Shown here piece after piece: positions 17,516 to 25,830 of a stretch of DNA of 60,403 nt. This stretch comes from Asticcacaulis aquaticus. GTDB lineage: Bacteria; Pseudomonadota; Alphaproteobacteria; Caulobacterales; Caulobacteraceae. Location of the stretch: positions 1 through 60,403 of the forward strand of contig NZ_JAQQKX010000019.1 in NCBI RefSeq assembly GCF_028550415.1. Reading direction: 5' to 3'. The notes below the pieces were generated by a model. That model ran no database searches and had not been told where the DNA came from. It worked only from the letters and a program-made list of their open reading frames with translations. Position 1 is the first letter of the stretch. Each line of letters starts with the position of its first letter. The position numbers and the translations under genes are program-made.

Positions 17516-18195
17516 CTGTGAGCAATTCCCGCCTCTGATACGGGCCACGCATGGGCGTAAAATTCGACGCCACCGGCCCTGGCCGCATCATAGGCCGCGC
17601 CGAATTTACGGTCGAGATCGCGGGCGATATCGAAGCGGACCACGTCGTCGCGCTGAACGCAGAAGACCACCGCCGCCCGGTAACCCGTCTCGACCATCTC
17701 GATCAGTTCATGCAGGTGTTTCGCCCCGCGTTCGGTGACGCAGTCGGGAAATTCGGCCAGCCCCGGTACGCGCGAATAGTGGACGTTCTTGACCTCGACA
17801 TAGACATCCGGCTGAGACGAATGGTCCTGCAACAGCCAGTCGATGCGCGAATTATGCCCGTATTTCACTTCGGGTCGCATAAGCGGATAGTCGCTCAGGT
17901 CGGGGATCGCGCCGTCGCGGATCGCCATCGCGACCAGCCGGTTCGGCCACTGCGTATTGACGCCCACCCAGGTGCCGTGTTCGCGCAGCGCCTCCAGCCG
18001 GTATTGCAGTTTCTTTTTCGGGTCATCGACGTGGGTGACCAGCGCTTCTGTGCCCGGATCGAGGAGCCCCAGCATCTTGCCGGGGTTCGGACAATGGCTT
18101 AGGATCGTTTCACCGGTATCAAGTTCGACTTCAGCAAAGAATCGCTTGTATCTCGATACCAGACGGCCTTTTGTAAGGCGCTTTGCAAACATCAT
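17494..18195 (-). CDS. sfsA: DNA/RNA nuclease SfsA
   Basis: A 233-residue cytosolic protein matching SfsA over its full length. Motifs include KGRLVSRYKRFFAEVELD, HCPNPGKMLGLLDPG, RLEALREHGTWVGVNTQWPN, the nuclease core YVEVKNVHYSR with the metal-binding Glu, FPDCVTERGAKHL, and FCVQRDDVVRFDIARDLD. It was named for sugar-fermentation stimulation; the fold is a restriction-endonuclease-like nuclease. ATG 18195 with GGAGG six bases upstream fixes the start. It is divergent from the CinA-like gene over 37 bp, which must hold both promoters. Confidence 0.95.
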   Translation of the reverse strand: MMFAKRLTKGRLVSRYKRFFAEVELDTGETILSHCPNPGKMLGLLDPGTEALVTHVDDPKKKLQYRLEALREHGTWVGVNTQWPNRLVAMAIRDGAIPDLSDYPLMRPEVKYGHNSRIDWLLQDHSSQPDVYVEVKNVHYSRVPGLAEFPDCVTERGAKHLHELIEMVETGYRAAVVFCVQRDDVVRFDIARDLDRKFGAAYDAARAGGVEFYAHAWPVSEAGIAHSHRLEIL

Positions 18196-18232
18196 GGGAA
18201 GCCTCCGCGTCTTTCCATAAGGAGCCGCCGCC

Positions 18233-19036
18233 GTGACGGTCAAGACTGAAGACGAAAACCCGACCGCCGCCGTCATGATCATCGGCGATGAAATCCTGTC
18301 GGGTCGGACGCAGGACACCAATGTCAACACCATCGCCAAATTCCTCGGGGCGCTCGGCGTCGATCTAGTCGAGGTACGTATGGTGCACGACGTCGAGGCG
18401 CAGGTCGTGCGCACGCTGAACGAACTGCGCACCAGCGTTGACTACGTCTTCACCACCGGCGGCATCGGCCCGACCCACGACGACATCACGGCGGACTGCG
18501 TGGCGAATGCCTTCGGTGTCGGCATAGACGAGCGTCAGGACGCGCTCGATATCCTGCTGGCGCGCTATGGCGGCGACGCCAACCTGCTCAATCCCAACAG
18601 CCGCCGCATGGCACGCATCCCCGATGGGGCGAGCCTGATCGTCAATCCGGTGTCGGGCGCACCGGGCTTTCAACTGGAGAACGTCTTCGTCATGGCGGGC
18701 GTGCCGCGCATCATGGCCGGGATGCTCAACGATCTGCCGCACCGCCTGCGCCACGGGCAGCAGGTGCAGTCGCGCACCGTCAAAGCGACCTATGTCCCCG
18801 AAAGTCTGGCTGCTGACATTTTGAAGTCGCTCGATGCGCAATATCCGGACCTGTCGCTGGGCTCATACCCCTTCGGCATCTATCCCGAAGAATTCGGCAC
18901 GCAACTGGTCATCCGTGGCCGCAATGCCGACGACCTCGACGCCGCTTTCGCCGCCCTTCTGGCGGGCCTGCCGCCCATCGTGGCACAGGCCCGCCAGCGC
19001 TATCCCGATGCCCGCTTCGAAGAGGTTGTCGGGTAA
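18233..19036 (+). CDS. CinA-like molybdopterin-binding-domain protein
   Basis: A 267-residue protein with the MoaB/CinA N-terminal fold. Motifs are VMIIGDEILSGRTQDTN, VRMVHDV, the signature FTTGGIGPTHDDIT, and NPVSGAPGFQLENVFVMAGVP. It lacks the C-terminal nicotinamide-nucleotide deamidase domain of full CinA. The family is linked to nucleotide (ADP-ribose/NMN) pyrophosphate processing. The start is GTG 18233 with AAGGAG about ten bases before. It ends before a palindromic repeat and is not clearly in an operon. Confidence 0.9.
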   Translation: MTVKTEDENPTAAVMIIGDEILSGRTQDTNVNTIAKFLGALGVDLVEVRMVHDVEAQVVRTLNELRTSVDYVFTTGGIGPTHDDITADCVANAFGVGIDERQDALDILLARYGGDANLLNPNSRRMARIPDGASLIVNPVSGAPGFQLENVFVMAGVPRIMAGMLNDLPHRLRHGQQVQSRTVKATYVPESLAADILKSLDAQYPDLSLGSYPFGIYPEEFGTQLVIRGRNADDLDAAFAALLAGLPPIVAQARQRYPDARFEEVVG

Positions 19037-19046
19037 ATATATCATA

Positions 19047-19102
19047 CCTCCCCAGCTTGCTGGGGAGGGGGACCGCACGACGCGCGAAGCGCGAGATGCG
19101 GT
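19047..19102. repeat. REP-like double palindrome between cinA-like and M28 peptidase genes
   Basis: Two adjacent hairpins are visible. The first is CCTCCCCAGC-TT-GCTGGGGAGG (19047-19068). The second is ACCGCA...TGCGGT (19072-19102), with an inner CGCGCGAAGCGCG. This composite is a familiar dispersed intergenic repeat in Caulobacterales genomes. It may act as a transcription or mRNA-stability element. Confidence 0.75.
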
Positions 19103-19181
19103 GGTGGGGGCCTTTACGGTTTCAAAAGCCCCTCAATCCGGTTTTTGCAATCCATCTCCTGACCCGCTCGTGAGTAAGAAT

Positions 19182-20630
19182 ATGAAAAAAGCGATCCTCC
19201 TCCTGACGTCTGCTCTCCTTGCCGTTTCCGCACCCGCCATGGCCGCACCGAAGCCTAAAGCGGCCGCGACGCCGGTCGCCCCCGAAGCCCCGGAAGTCAC
19301 CGCGACCAAACTGCGCGACGCGGCGCTGAAATCGAACCTCGCCTACGACTTCGTGGCCGAACTGACGACGCGCTTCGGCGCCCGCCCGGCAGGCTCTGAG
19401 TCCGAGCGCAAGGCGGCGGAATGGTCGGCTGCGGAACTCAAGAAGATGGGCTTCGACAATGTCCGCATCGAAAGCTTCCCGCTGCAAATCTGGCAGCGCG
19501 GGGCCGAGAGCCTCGAAATTGTCGGCCCCTTCGCGCAAAAGATAGTCGTGACGGCGCTGGGCGGCTCCGGGGCGACCCCGGCGGCGGGCGTCGAGGGCGA
19601 AGCGGCGATCTATGAGACCTATGCCGAATTCGCGGACTCCAAGGCCGATCTGACCGGCAAGATCGTCGTCATTCTGCAACCGACCGTGCGCACCCAGACG
19701 GGGCAGGGCTACGGCGTCAATTCCGGCTCGGTCCGCCGTCAGGGGCCGGAACTGGCCCGTTCGCGCGGGGCGGTCGGTTACGTCATGCGCTCGCTGGGGA
19801 CCGAGGACCATCGCTTTGCCCACACCGGGGCGACGCGCTTTTTGGGCGAGCAGGGGCTGGCGGCGCTGGCCATGTCGCCGCCGGATGCCGAGCAGTTCGA
19901 ACGCCTGCTGAAGATGCAGCGCGAGGGCAAGGCCGGACCGATCCGCCTGAAGATGCTGTCGACCCCGACCTTCAAGGGCGCGGGGACGTCGCAGAACGTC
20001 ATCGCCGAGATCAAGGGCACCAAGCGTCCGAACGAAGTGATCGTCATCGGCGGCCACCTCGATAGCTGGGACCTCGGCACCGGGGCCATCGACGACGGGG
20101 CGGGCGTGGCCATCACCATGGCGGCCGCCAAGGTCATGCTCGATCAGGGCGTGCGTCCGGAACGCACCGTGCGCGTGGTGTTCTGGGGCTCCGAAGAGGT
20201 CTCGCAACCGGGCGATCAGGGGCTTTCGGGCGCCAATGCCTACGCCACCGCTCACGCTGGCGACACGCACATTGCGGCGGCCGAAAGCGACTTCGGCGCC
20301 GACGTGATATATTCACTGTCGCTGCCCAAAACCGACTATCCCGACTTCAACAAGAAACTGGGGATTATTCTCTATCCGCTGAACATCTTCGTCGACCGCG
20401 TCGTCTCGACCGGCGGCGGCCCCGACACCTCGCCGCTCAATGCCAAGGGCGTGCCGGTCTTCGACCTGCAGCAGAACGGCACCGACTATTTCGACGTTCA
20501 CCACACGGCGGACGATACGCTGGACCGTATCGATCCCAAGAAGATGACGCAAAACGTCGCCGCCTGGGCGGCGACGGTGTGGATGATCGCTAATACCGAG
20601 GTGGTCTTCCAGCCGACGAACGGAAAATAA
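19182..20630 (+). CDS. Exported M28-family zinc aminopeptidase
   Basis: A 482-residue periplasmic or secreted peptidase. A signal peptide (MKKAILLLTSALLAVSAPAMA) is followed by a protease-associated insert (~130-240). The M28 catalytic domain has the full di-zinc set: GGHLDSWD, IDDGAG (bridging Asp), WGSEE (general base Glu then zinc Glu), AAESDFGAD, and the final His in DVHHTADDT. The family removes N-terminal residues from peptides. ATG 19182 begins the signal peptide; upstream frame extension is noise. It ends 46 bp before tRNA-Leu, so it sits at the edge of the integrated island but is chromosomal in base composition. Confidence 0.92.
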   Translation: MKKAILLLTSALLAVSAPAMAAPKPKAAATPVAPEAPEVTATKLRDAALKSNLAYDFVAELTTRFGARPAGSESERKAAEWSAAELKKMGFDNVRIESFPLQIWQRGAESLEIVGPFAQKIVVTALGGSGATPAAGVEGEAAIYETYAEFADSKADLTGKIVVILQPTVRTQTGQGYGVNSGSVRRQGPELARSRGAVGYVMRSLGTEDHRFAHTGATRFLGEQGLAALAMSPPDAEQFERLLKMQREGKAGPIRLKMLSTPTFKGAGTSQNVIAEIKGTKRPNEVIVIGGHLDSWDLGTGAIDDGAGVAITMAAAKVMLDQGVRPERTVRVVFWGSEEVSQPGDQGLSGANAYATAHAGDTHIAAAESDFGADVIYSLSLPKTDYPDFNKKLGIILYPLNIFVDRVVSTGGGPDTSPLNAKGVPVFDLQQNGTDYFDVHHTADDTLDRIDPKKMTQNVAAWAATVWMIANTEVVFQPTNGK

Positions 20631-20675
20631 ACTTTGCCGCGCGGGCGTTTTTGGTTAGAACGCCCGCACCGGTTT

Positions 20676-20760
20676 GCGGGCATGGCGGAATCGGTAGACG
20701 CAACGGACTTAAAATCCGTCGGAGTAATCCATGCCGGTTCGAGTCCGGCTGCCCGTACCA
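20676..20760 (+). tRNA. tRNA-Leu (anticodon UAA)
   Basis: A complete 85-nt type-II tRNA with encoded CCA. The acceptor stem GCGGGCA pairs with TGCCCGT. The anticodon stem ACGGA/TCCGT encloses loop CTTAAAA, giving anticodon TAA. A long variable arm and the T-arm GGTTCGAGTCC follow. Its 3' half (20704-20760) is the left attachment repeat of the island. The intact gene is kept on the side next to the integrase. Confidence 0.97.
20704..20760 (+). repeat. Left attachment repeat (attL), within tRNA-Leu
   Basis: Identical over 57 bp to 31070-31126. It spans the anticodon loop, variable arm, T arm, acceptor 3' strand and CCA of the tRNA. Sequences diverge immediately outside on both sides. Confidence 0.95.
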
Positions 20761-20785
20761 CCTTATTTATAAGGGTTTGCCGTTT

Positions 20786-21844
20786 TCAGAGACCGGCGTT
20801 TTCTTCTTGGTTTTCACCTTGGTTTGACATTTTCGCGCCGTACATGCGTTCTCGAAGTTTTTGAGCCTTTGCACGGGATGCAGATTCCCGGTTCGTGTAT
20901 CGCTCCAAGATGGATAGGTTAGCGAGGCTATGGCCTGTCACGAAGGCTATATCTTCTGCCTTCCATCCTGCTTCAAATTTCCGGGTGACAAACGTCCCTC
21001 TCAAATCGTGAAATGTCTTCCCAGTGATACCCGCATCACGACAGACGCTAGACCATGCAGACCGAAACCCGTCGCCTTTGGGGTTCCACGGCTCCCCTGA
21101 TCCATTGCAAAGCACCGTCACAGAGTCAGGGTGAGGATGATTTGAAAGAACTTCGAAAAGTTCAGGTGACACCGGCACGGCAACCGGCACGTCTCCCTTG
21201 TTCTGACGCAATTCGATAACACCGTCCTTGATGGCAGTCTTCGATAAGATCAACAAATCGCCTTGCCTTTGTCCGGTTTCGAGTGCGAGAGACATTGCCA
21301 GACGCAAATGAGGGGGAGCGGCTTTGTTGAACGCATCGATTTCGTCTTGGCTCCAAACGATGTGCCGCCGGTCACCTTCCTTTAGCTTAGAGACACCTTC
21401 CGCCGGGTTGACCTCGATATCTCCCTGTGTCTTCGCCCAAGACAGAAGCAGTTTGAGAACGGTGATCGTGTAATTCGCTTGCTTGGGATGGCCTGACATC
21501 TCGTCCCGCCAAGACGATAGGTGTTTCGTCATGAGCGGTCGTTGGGCGACGGACAGTTTCATCTTGCCCATCTTGATGCTGATTTTCGTTAGGAAGCCGC
21601 GATAATCCTTCTTTGTGCGCTCCGATAACGAGCGAAACTCGTTCGATTTGGAGTACGCAAAAATCAAGCTGTCGATATTGTTTGAGGGTTGCTCGGACCT
21701 CATCGCTTTAGCCAGATTTTCATGGAATTCCGGAGTGCCGATCTTGCCGAGAGAGGGGGCTCCGCGCCCCCTCCCGTAATAGCCATAATAGACGACCTCG
21801 CCGGTGCAGAGTGTCTTCTTTTGGCGGCGAACGCCTTTCGGCAT
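20786..21844 (-). CDS. int: Tyrosine recombinase (island integrase)
   Basis: A 352-residue phage-type integrase. The N-terminal part (~1-60) resembles an arm-binding domain, followed by a core-binding SAM-like domain (~60-160). The catalytic domain has Arg in ETGQRQGDLL, the HDLRGT box (His and second Arg), His in TGHS, and nucleophile Tyr in ILERYTNRE. ATG 21844 is chosen over longer starts because AAGGAG lies nine bases before it. The gene ends 26 bp from the tRNA and presumably recombines the 57-bp repeats. A 62-codon gene 13 bp upstream is probably co-transcribed. Confidence 0.95.
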   Translation of the reverse strand: MPKGVRRQKKTLCTGEVVYYGYYGRGRGAPSLGKIGTPEFHENLAKAMRSEQPSNNIDSLIFAYSKSNEFRSLSERTKKDYRGFLTKISIKMGKMKLSVAQRPLMTKHLSSWRDEMSGHPKQANYTITVLKLLLSWAKTQGDIEVNPAEGVSKLKEGDRRHIVWSQDEIDAFNKAAPPHLRLAMSLALETGQRQGDLLILSKTAIKDGVIELRQNKGDVPVAVPVSPELFEVLSNHPHPDSVTVLCNGSGEPWNPKGDGFRSAWSSVCRDAGITGKTFHDLRGTFVTRKFEAGWKAEDIAFVTGHSLANLSILERYTNRESASRAKAQKLRERMYGAKMSNQGENQEENAGL

Positions 21845-21857
21845 TCGGGGTTGCTCC

Positions 21858-22046
21858 TTAAGTCGTGCGGAAGAAGACATTGAATTCTGCGTCAAGATCG
21901 GTGTCGTCATGGTTCTGATCTGCAATCCTAATTCTTAAGCTACCGTCGCAATCGAAGAGGACTTCGCGCGGGGTGTGGCCCACTGCTTTCAGCGCTTTCA
22001 GGGCCTTTTTGATTTCTACTGTCGATATGAATTGCCGTCGGGGCAT
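21858..22046 (-). CDS. Small protein upstream of the integrase, possibly an accessory factor
   Basis: A 62-residue protein with a basic N-terminus (MPRRQFISTVEIKKALKALKAVG) and an acidic C-terminal half (DQNHDDTDLDAEF). A ribosome site (AAGGAG) precedes ATG 22046, and the stop lies 13 bp before the integrase start. Position and size suit an excisionase or integrase regulator, but I see no defined HTH. The function is open. Confidence 0.6.
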   Translation of the reverse strand: MPRRQFISTVEIKKALKALKAVGHTPREVLFDCDGSLRIRIADQNHDDTDLDAEFNVFFRTT

Positions 22047-22180
22047 ATGTTTTTCTCCTTGTGGATAATGAGTGCCGCAGTCGAACCGGAATGCTTCTCG
22101 ACTTTCCGTTCAGCGACATTTGACGGTATAGATTGCCTCGCGACGCTCGACTTTGAGCGAATGAGTGATGTGGAAAAGCC

Positions 22181-23008
22181 TTGTTAAACAGCAATCTATC
22201 ATCGAGGGATTGGCGCAGACGGCTTGCCGTTACTCGTGACGACAACGGGCAATTCGTTGTTGAGCCTAGAGGCCGGGCTGAAAAATATATCTCTGCCGTG
22301 GGAGCGCTCATGCACCGGCAGGGCTTCAGATACACTCGAAACGACGCCAGTCTTCCGGGGCGACCGCACTTTTATCTTCCGAAGTTTCGGGCGGTGGTAT
22401 TCGTTTGTAACTGCGATTCCGCCTACGGCTTCGAGCATGACTGCTATGCGCTCCGGGAGAAGAGCGAAGGCCATCTTGCGGCGGAGGAGGAGAACACTCG
22501 GCTTCTCGATTTGGTGACTGTTGCGGTTGAAAAGCTTGGGGTTCGTGTTGAGGTCGTTTTCAGATGCCAGCTTGATGACGCCGACGGCTTGGCCGCTAGT
22601 CTGAAGGCGTTTTTGGAGGGGGGAGAGACCTATTCAGGACGAGACCCGTTGTCTTGGTATCACCGACAGGGCGACCTCTCAAAGTTCGGACTGGAGGGTG
22701 CCTTAAGAGAGCGCTTTCTGGTTCCAGTCGTGATCTCTGATCCTACTTGGATATCCAAGCGGCAGATTTTTATTGGCCGGCTTGGCGGGGATCATGCACA
22801 GATTGTCGGTACGATTTCTAAGTTAGGGTTGAATCGGGTAGGCGAACTCAAATTCGGCTTCACGGATCGGTCTGGTGCTTTTTTGAACAAGGTCGTGGCT
22901 TTGAAGTATGCCATCCGGCACAGTCTAGTGCCGGAGCGGCTTTTATCTATGTCCCGTGAGTTGGACTGTAATGACCTCAACACACATTCCCCGTGGCGAC
23001 TCCCCTAA
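22181..23008 (+). CDS. Divergent Vsr-fold (very-short-patch-repair-like) protein with C-terminal extension
   Basis: A 275-residue protein. Residues ~33-150 follow the Vsr endonuclease pattern: conserved Glu in AEKYIS, then LMHRQGFRYTRND, LPGRPHFYLPKFRAVVFV, HDCYAL, and the closing VEVVFRCQLDDADGLAASLKAFL. In Vsr the segment reads LPGxPD with the catalytic Asp; here it is His. The FVHGCFWH metal-site segment is replaced by FVCNCDSAYGF. The active site is therefore altered or lost. Residues ~160-275 are an extension I do not recognise. TTG 22181 is the best start, and its ribosome site is weak. It is convergent with the glycosylase-like gene. Confidence 0.6.
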   Translation: MLNSNLSSRDWRRRLAVTRDDNGQFVVEPRGRAEKYISAVGALMHRQGFRYTRNDASLPGRPHFYLPKFRAVVFVCNCDSAYGFEHDCYALREKSEGHLAAEEENTRLLDLVTVAVEKLGVRVEVVFRCQLDDADGLAASLKAFLEGGETYSGRDPLSWYHRQGDLSKFGLEGALRERFLVPVVISDPTWISKRQIFIGRLGGDHAQIVGTISKLGLNRVGELKFGFTDRSGAFLNKVVALKYAIRHSLVPERLLSMSRELDCNDLNTHSPWRLP

Positions 23009-23087
23009 GCGTCGCAGGCGGGCAAGTATGTGGAGCGCACCGCCGTCATCTAAAACGGGCCGAGCACCTCAAGCGAGCTTCCTTGAG

Positions 23088-23813
23088 TCATTCAGAGCGT
23101 ATTTGTCCGCGAACAAACGCACCGACGACTTTGGCAGCTTCTGGCGTGTTGAGCGCATACGCGCCGGATAGGTGAGGAATAACGAATAGGTGTCGTTCGC
23201 CTTCACGTCTCTGATATACTCGCTTTGACCGCCCTTTGATCGGTATGTCGTGAAACGCTAGGCTCCCGACATCGCCGAAGGTGATTGATTCAAACTTCGC
23301 TCGATATGTGGTGCCTGTGGCAATCACCAGTCTTGGTTGGCACCTATCGATCATTTTCCGGATGACTTGAAATCTGTTTTCTTCGACCCAGCGTCTGTAA
23401 GAGACCTTATCCGCGAAACCTGTTCTAAGTTTTGCCTCGTCTGGAAAGTCTGCCATGTTGTTGCACGGCAGGGGGTACAAATTGGCTTTGAAGTACCGAG
23501 ATTCGGACGTGGCAAACGGCTGATGCAGCCGCGCGAAATCTTCGTAGCTGTTGTTTGAGCCTTCTATAGCTGCGAGCAAGTGAAACGCTTGGCAGTTAAA
23601 GCGCCACGTTAGTTGCAAGTCGATATCATATGCGCGAGCTTTTTGGCTATAAAGGCTCTCAGAAGACGCATCGTTTTTGGCTTTGCCCGGCTCAAGACCC
23701 AGCAACCAAGTCGAGGGGCTTTCGGGAGTTCCGGGATTGCCACCGTCAACACCACACATTTCAGTTAGCAAGTACTTACGATAGCTGGAGATATTGGTCT
23801 CGATCACAGTCAT
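23088..23813 (-). CDS. Uracil-DNA-glycosylase-like protein (tentative)
   Basis: A 241-residue soluble protein. The order of motifs recalls the uracil-DNA glycosylase fold: GLEPGKAKN near the N-terminus (motif A-like), KANLYPLPCN, the strand VIATGTTYRAKF (the helix-cap region), and FVIPHLSGAYALN near the C-terminus (motif B-like, normally HPSP). The match is by pattern only, and no catalytic Asp/Asn can be assigned with certainty. ATG 23813 is used. It converges on the Vsr-fold gene with an 80-bp gap, so the island carries two base-repair-type proteins side by side. A nucleotide-modification defence role is inference. Confidence 0.45.
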   Translation of the reverse strand: MTVIETNISSYRKYLLTEMCGVDGGNPGTPESPSTWLLGLEPGKAKNDASSESLYSQKARAYDIDLQLTWRFNCQAFHLLAAIEGSNNSYEDFARLHQPFATSESRYFKANLYPLPCNNMADFPDEAKLRTGFADKVSYRRWVEENRFQVIRKMIDRCQPRLVIATGTTYRAKFESITFGDVGSLAFHDIPIKGRSKRVYQRREGERHLFVIPHLSGAYALNTPEAAKVVGAFVRGQIRSE

Positions 23814-24171
23814 GTCTCCCCATGTAAGTATTTTATACCAGAAAATATCTCAAAAGTCAGCAGCCTCCCAATAATGAGGGACCGGAGACATCAACTAAGT
23901 CGGTCTTATATCTGCTTCCGTGACCATTGTGTTATCTAGTTAATACGGTCGGAAGCTGAAGGCACTCTATGCCGTCAACGCGTGAAAAAATCTTTTTCGA
24001 CTGAACTTATCGAAACATAAATGAACAACGAGATAACGTCGTTACTTTGATGGCGATTTTGCGGCTTGCTGATCTCGTGTTCGTCCGTCATGCCGGTGGT
24101 CTAGGCTGTAAGGTGTCACTGTATAAGGGGCCTTAATTTTTTATGTCCCCCGAGAAACTCCAACAGGGTGA

Positions 24172-24216
24172 AGAGGTGACGCCGATTTCTAAGACTTCGG
24201 TCTTTATCTCACCTCT
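24172..24216. other. Hairpin with a stable UUCG tetraloop
   Basis: The outer stem AGAGGTGA/TCACCTCT (24172-24179 and 24209-24216) encloses an inner stem AAGAC-TTCG-GTCTT (24191-24204). The C(UUCG)G tetraloop is among the most stable RNA caps. No T run follows on either strand, so it is not a simple terminator. It lies in a 480-bp gap (23814-24293) in which I see no gene. Confidence 0.6.
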
Positions 24217-24293
24217 CACCACCGCCGGACCCATCTTGAGATACTGGGTGCATTGTCCATGCCGAGTAAAATGCTGTATTTGTCAGATATAAC

Positions 24294-24719
24294 CTAACAA
24301 GTTTCAGCTAATTTCCGTGCTTGCTCATATATAGGGCCGTTGCGCTCATTTATGGCTAACTTTATTCTATAACATATAGCCAATGGAAGTAGTTTTAAAT
24401 GATCATTATCAATTTTATTTGTTGAGCTTATTTCCGGGTATCCACTGTAATCGCCCATATTTAATTTATCAATTTCTGATTTAAATAACAGAAAGGCAAT
24501 CATATTTGATTTTTGAAAATATGTCTCAATTTCAGATGGGAGTGACCTCTGACTATCAATAAAAATATCACCCGACTTCGAAATTCTAATTCTTGGATTT
24601 ATTACTGTCAGGTAATGATCAAGAGATTTTAATATGCTCTTGTCACTGATGACGTCTTCTTTAGACAATGGTTTATCATTTACAATCCCTTGTTTTTTAA
24701 GCGCTTCTGCAAGGCTCAT
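24294..24719 (-). CDS. AT-rich gene of unknown function
   Basis: A 141-residue soluble protein, Lys/Ile/Ser/Asp-rich, whose DNA is far more AT-rich than the host average. Adaptation to this host appears recent. A ribosome site (AAAGGAATG) precedes ATG 24719. The N-terminal segment MSLAEALKKQGIVNDKPLSKEDV could be a short helix-turn element. No family is recognised. It is flanked on both sides by structured non-coding DNA within the island. Confidence 0.6.
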   Translation of the reverse strand: MSLAEALKKQGIVNDKPLSKEDVISDKSILKSLDHYLTVINPRIRISKSGDIFIDSQRSLPSEIETYFQKSNMIAFLLFKSEIDKLNMGDYSGYPEISSTNKIDNDHLKLLPLAICYRIKLAINERNGPIYEQARKLAETC

Positions 24720-24752
24720 AAATCATTCCTTTTAACTGTTGATAGTGCTTAT

Positions 24753-25065
24753 AGAAGATCGCCGGAATGCACGACGCCGGAGGCGGAGTTGCTGACGAGC
24801 GATCTTCTTCGCGCCGTAGGCGCGTTTTTGTTTTACAGATACAAACTATATTCTCAGTTCTGTTTCTGCATTAGGCGCCTTCGGCGCCAAGGAAGCAGAA
24901 CTGTCGCGCCTGACGCTCGCGTTGCTCGCTGCGCTCCAGTCTGCTTCCTGTTAATGTAGGTCATTTGCTTACCGGGATGTACCGAAGGTATAGAGAAATC
25001 CCCCCACCTACAAAGAAGAGCGCTAGGGGCTCAACCTCCGGAGAGGTCTTTGTAGGTGGGGGGAT
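24753..25065. other. Run of strong hairpins in non-coding island DNA
   Basis: Three structured blocks follow one another. One has the arms AGAAGATCGC/GCGATCTTCT (24753-24762 and 24799-24808), with an inner CGCC-GGA-GGCG. Another has the arms GTTCTGTTTC/GAAGCAGAAC around GGCGCC-TTC-GGCGCC (about 24858-24901). The third has a perfect 18-bp arm pair (24998-25015 and 25048-25065) enclosing two smaller hairpins, a possible three-way junction. Small palindromes such as GCGCC-GTA-GGCGC lie between. Short frames in this stretch are not convincing genes. A structured RNA, a folded single-stranded origin, or decayed repeats are possible. Confidence 0.5.
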
Positions 25066-25830
25066 ACTCAAGAATGAGATGGTGAAGGACATTACGACGT
25101 GACGAGTCGAGCACAGGCGGAACCCATTCTCCCGTGCGTAGTCCTGAATCCCGGCTTTCGCCGTTCGGTTATCCGCTTTAGGCGGAAGCACGCTCTGGAG
25201 ACTTACCTTCAATCTCCGGAACGCCGAGCTTTCGCTCGTCCTTTCAGGTTCTCATCGGCAAAGCTGGGGTCACTTAAAAAGTGGACGCTCCCGCACCCGC
25301 GTCTGAATGGTCTTTGATACCAGTCGCTGCGCTTGCTCATCCATCCGGTCTACGTCCCGGAGAGGGTGGTGCCGAGGGGCGTCGGCTATCTTCCCCTGCG
25401 CTATGGCCCTCATGTCAACGAGGTCAGTTGGCTACTATGTTACCACCGCCAGCGTCAAAAATCGACGTGAAATATGCTGATATTGCTGCCTTTATTTCGG
25501 CTGTTGCCTCTTGAAATTTTTATCACGACGCCCACCCACCACCCATACACTCGTGCCGCCTTCTGTGGACGGCTTGAAGGCTCCATTCTTTCACCCTTGT
25601 GCCGTTCGTCGTCCCACCCTGTAACCAATTCGGGATGGCTGTAAGCATTGCATGGCTTAATGTCTTGTCGTAACCTTCAAAGGTCAGATGAGTTCACGAT
25701 GACGTGGTTGACGTTTTTGCTCATCCGTCGGGAAATTTTTGGCTAGTTGAGGTCTTGCTGCCGCACAATTTACCGTTGTGTAGTGCCTCAGGATTTGCAT
25801 TGTGTTTGCCGGCATGAATTTGGAGGGTGA
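25066..25830. other. Non-coding stretch with small palindromes
   Basis: No gene with a believable start and composition is seen. Small perfect hairpins continue up to about 25310: CGGC-TTT-GCCG-like, TCCGC-TTTAG-GCGGA and GAGC-TTT-GCTC. From about 25500 the sequence is plain. It also holds one copy of a 17-bp repeat (25564-25580). The promoter of the HEPN gene should lie near its right end. Confidence 0.4.
25564..25580 (+). repeat. 17-bp direct repeat, left copy
   Basis: TGTGGACGGCTTGAAGG recurs at 27174-27190 with one mismatch (C for G), with partial similarity extending several bases to the left. The two copies bracket the HEPN and serine-recombinase genes (1.6 kb). Confidence 0.6.

Noticed and set aside
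24961-25212. An 83-codon minus-strand frame over the 18-bp inverted repeat
   Set aside because: Its sequence mostly follows the palindrome, lacks a good ribosome site and resembles no family; treated as non-coding.
24753-25310. A possible CRISPR array
   Set aside because: The hairpins differ in sequence and spacing. There are no regular direct repeats with unique spacers and no cas gene.
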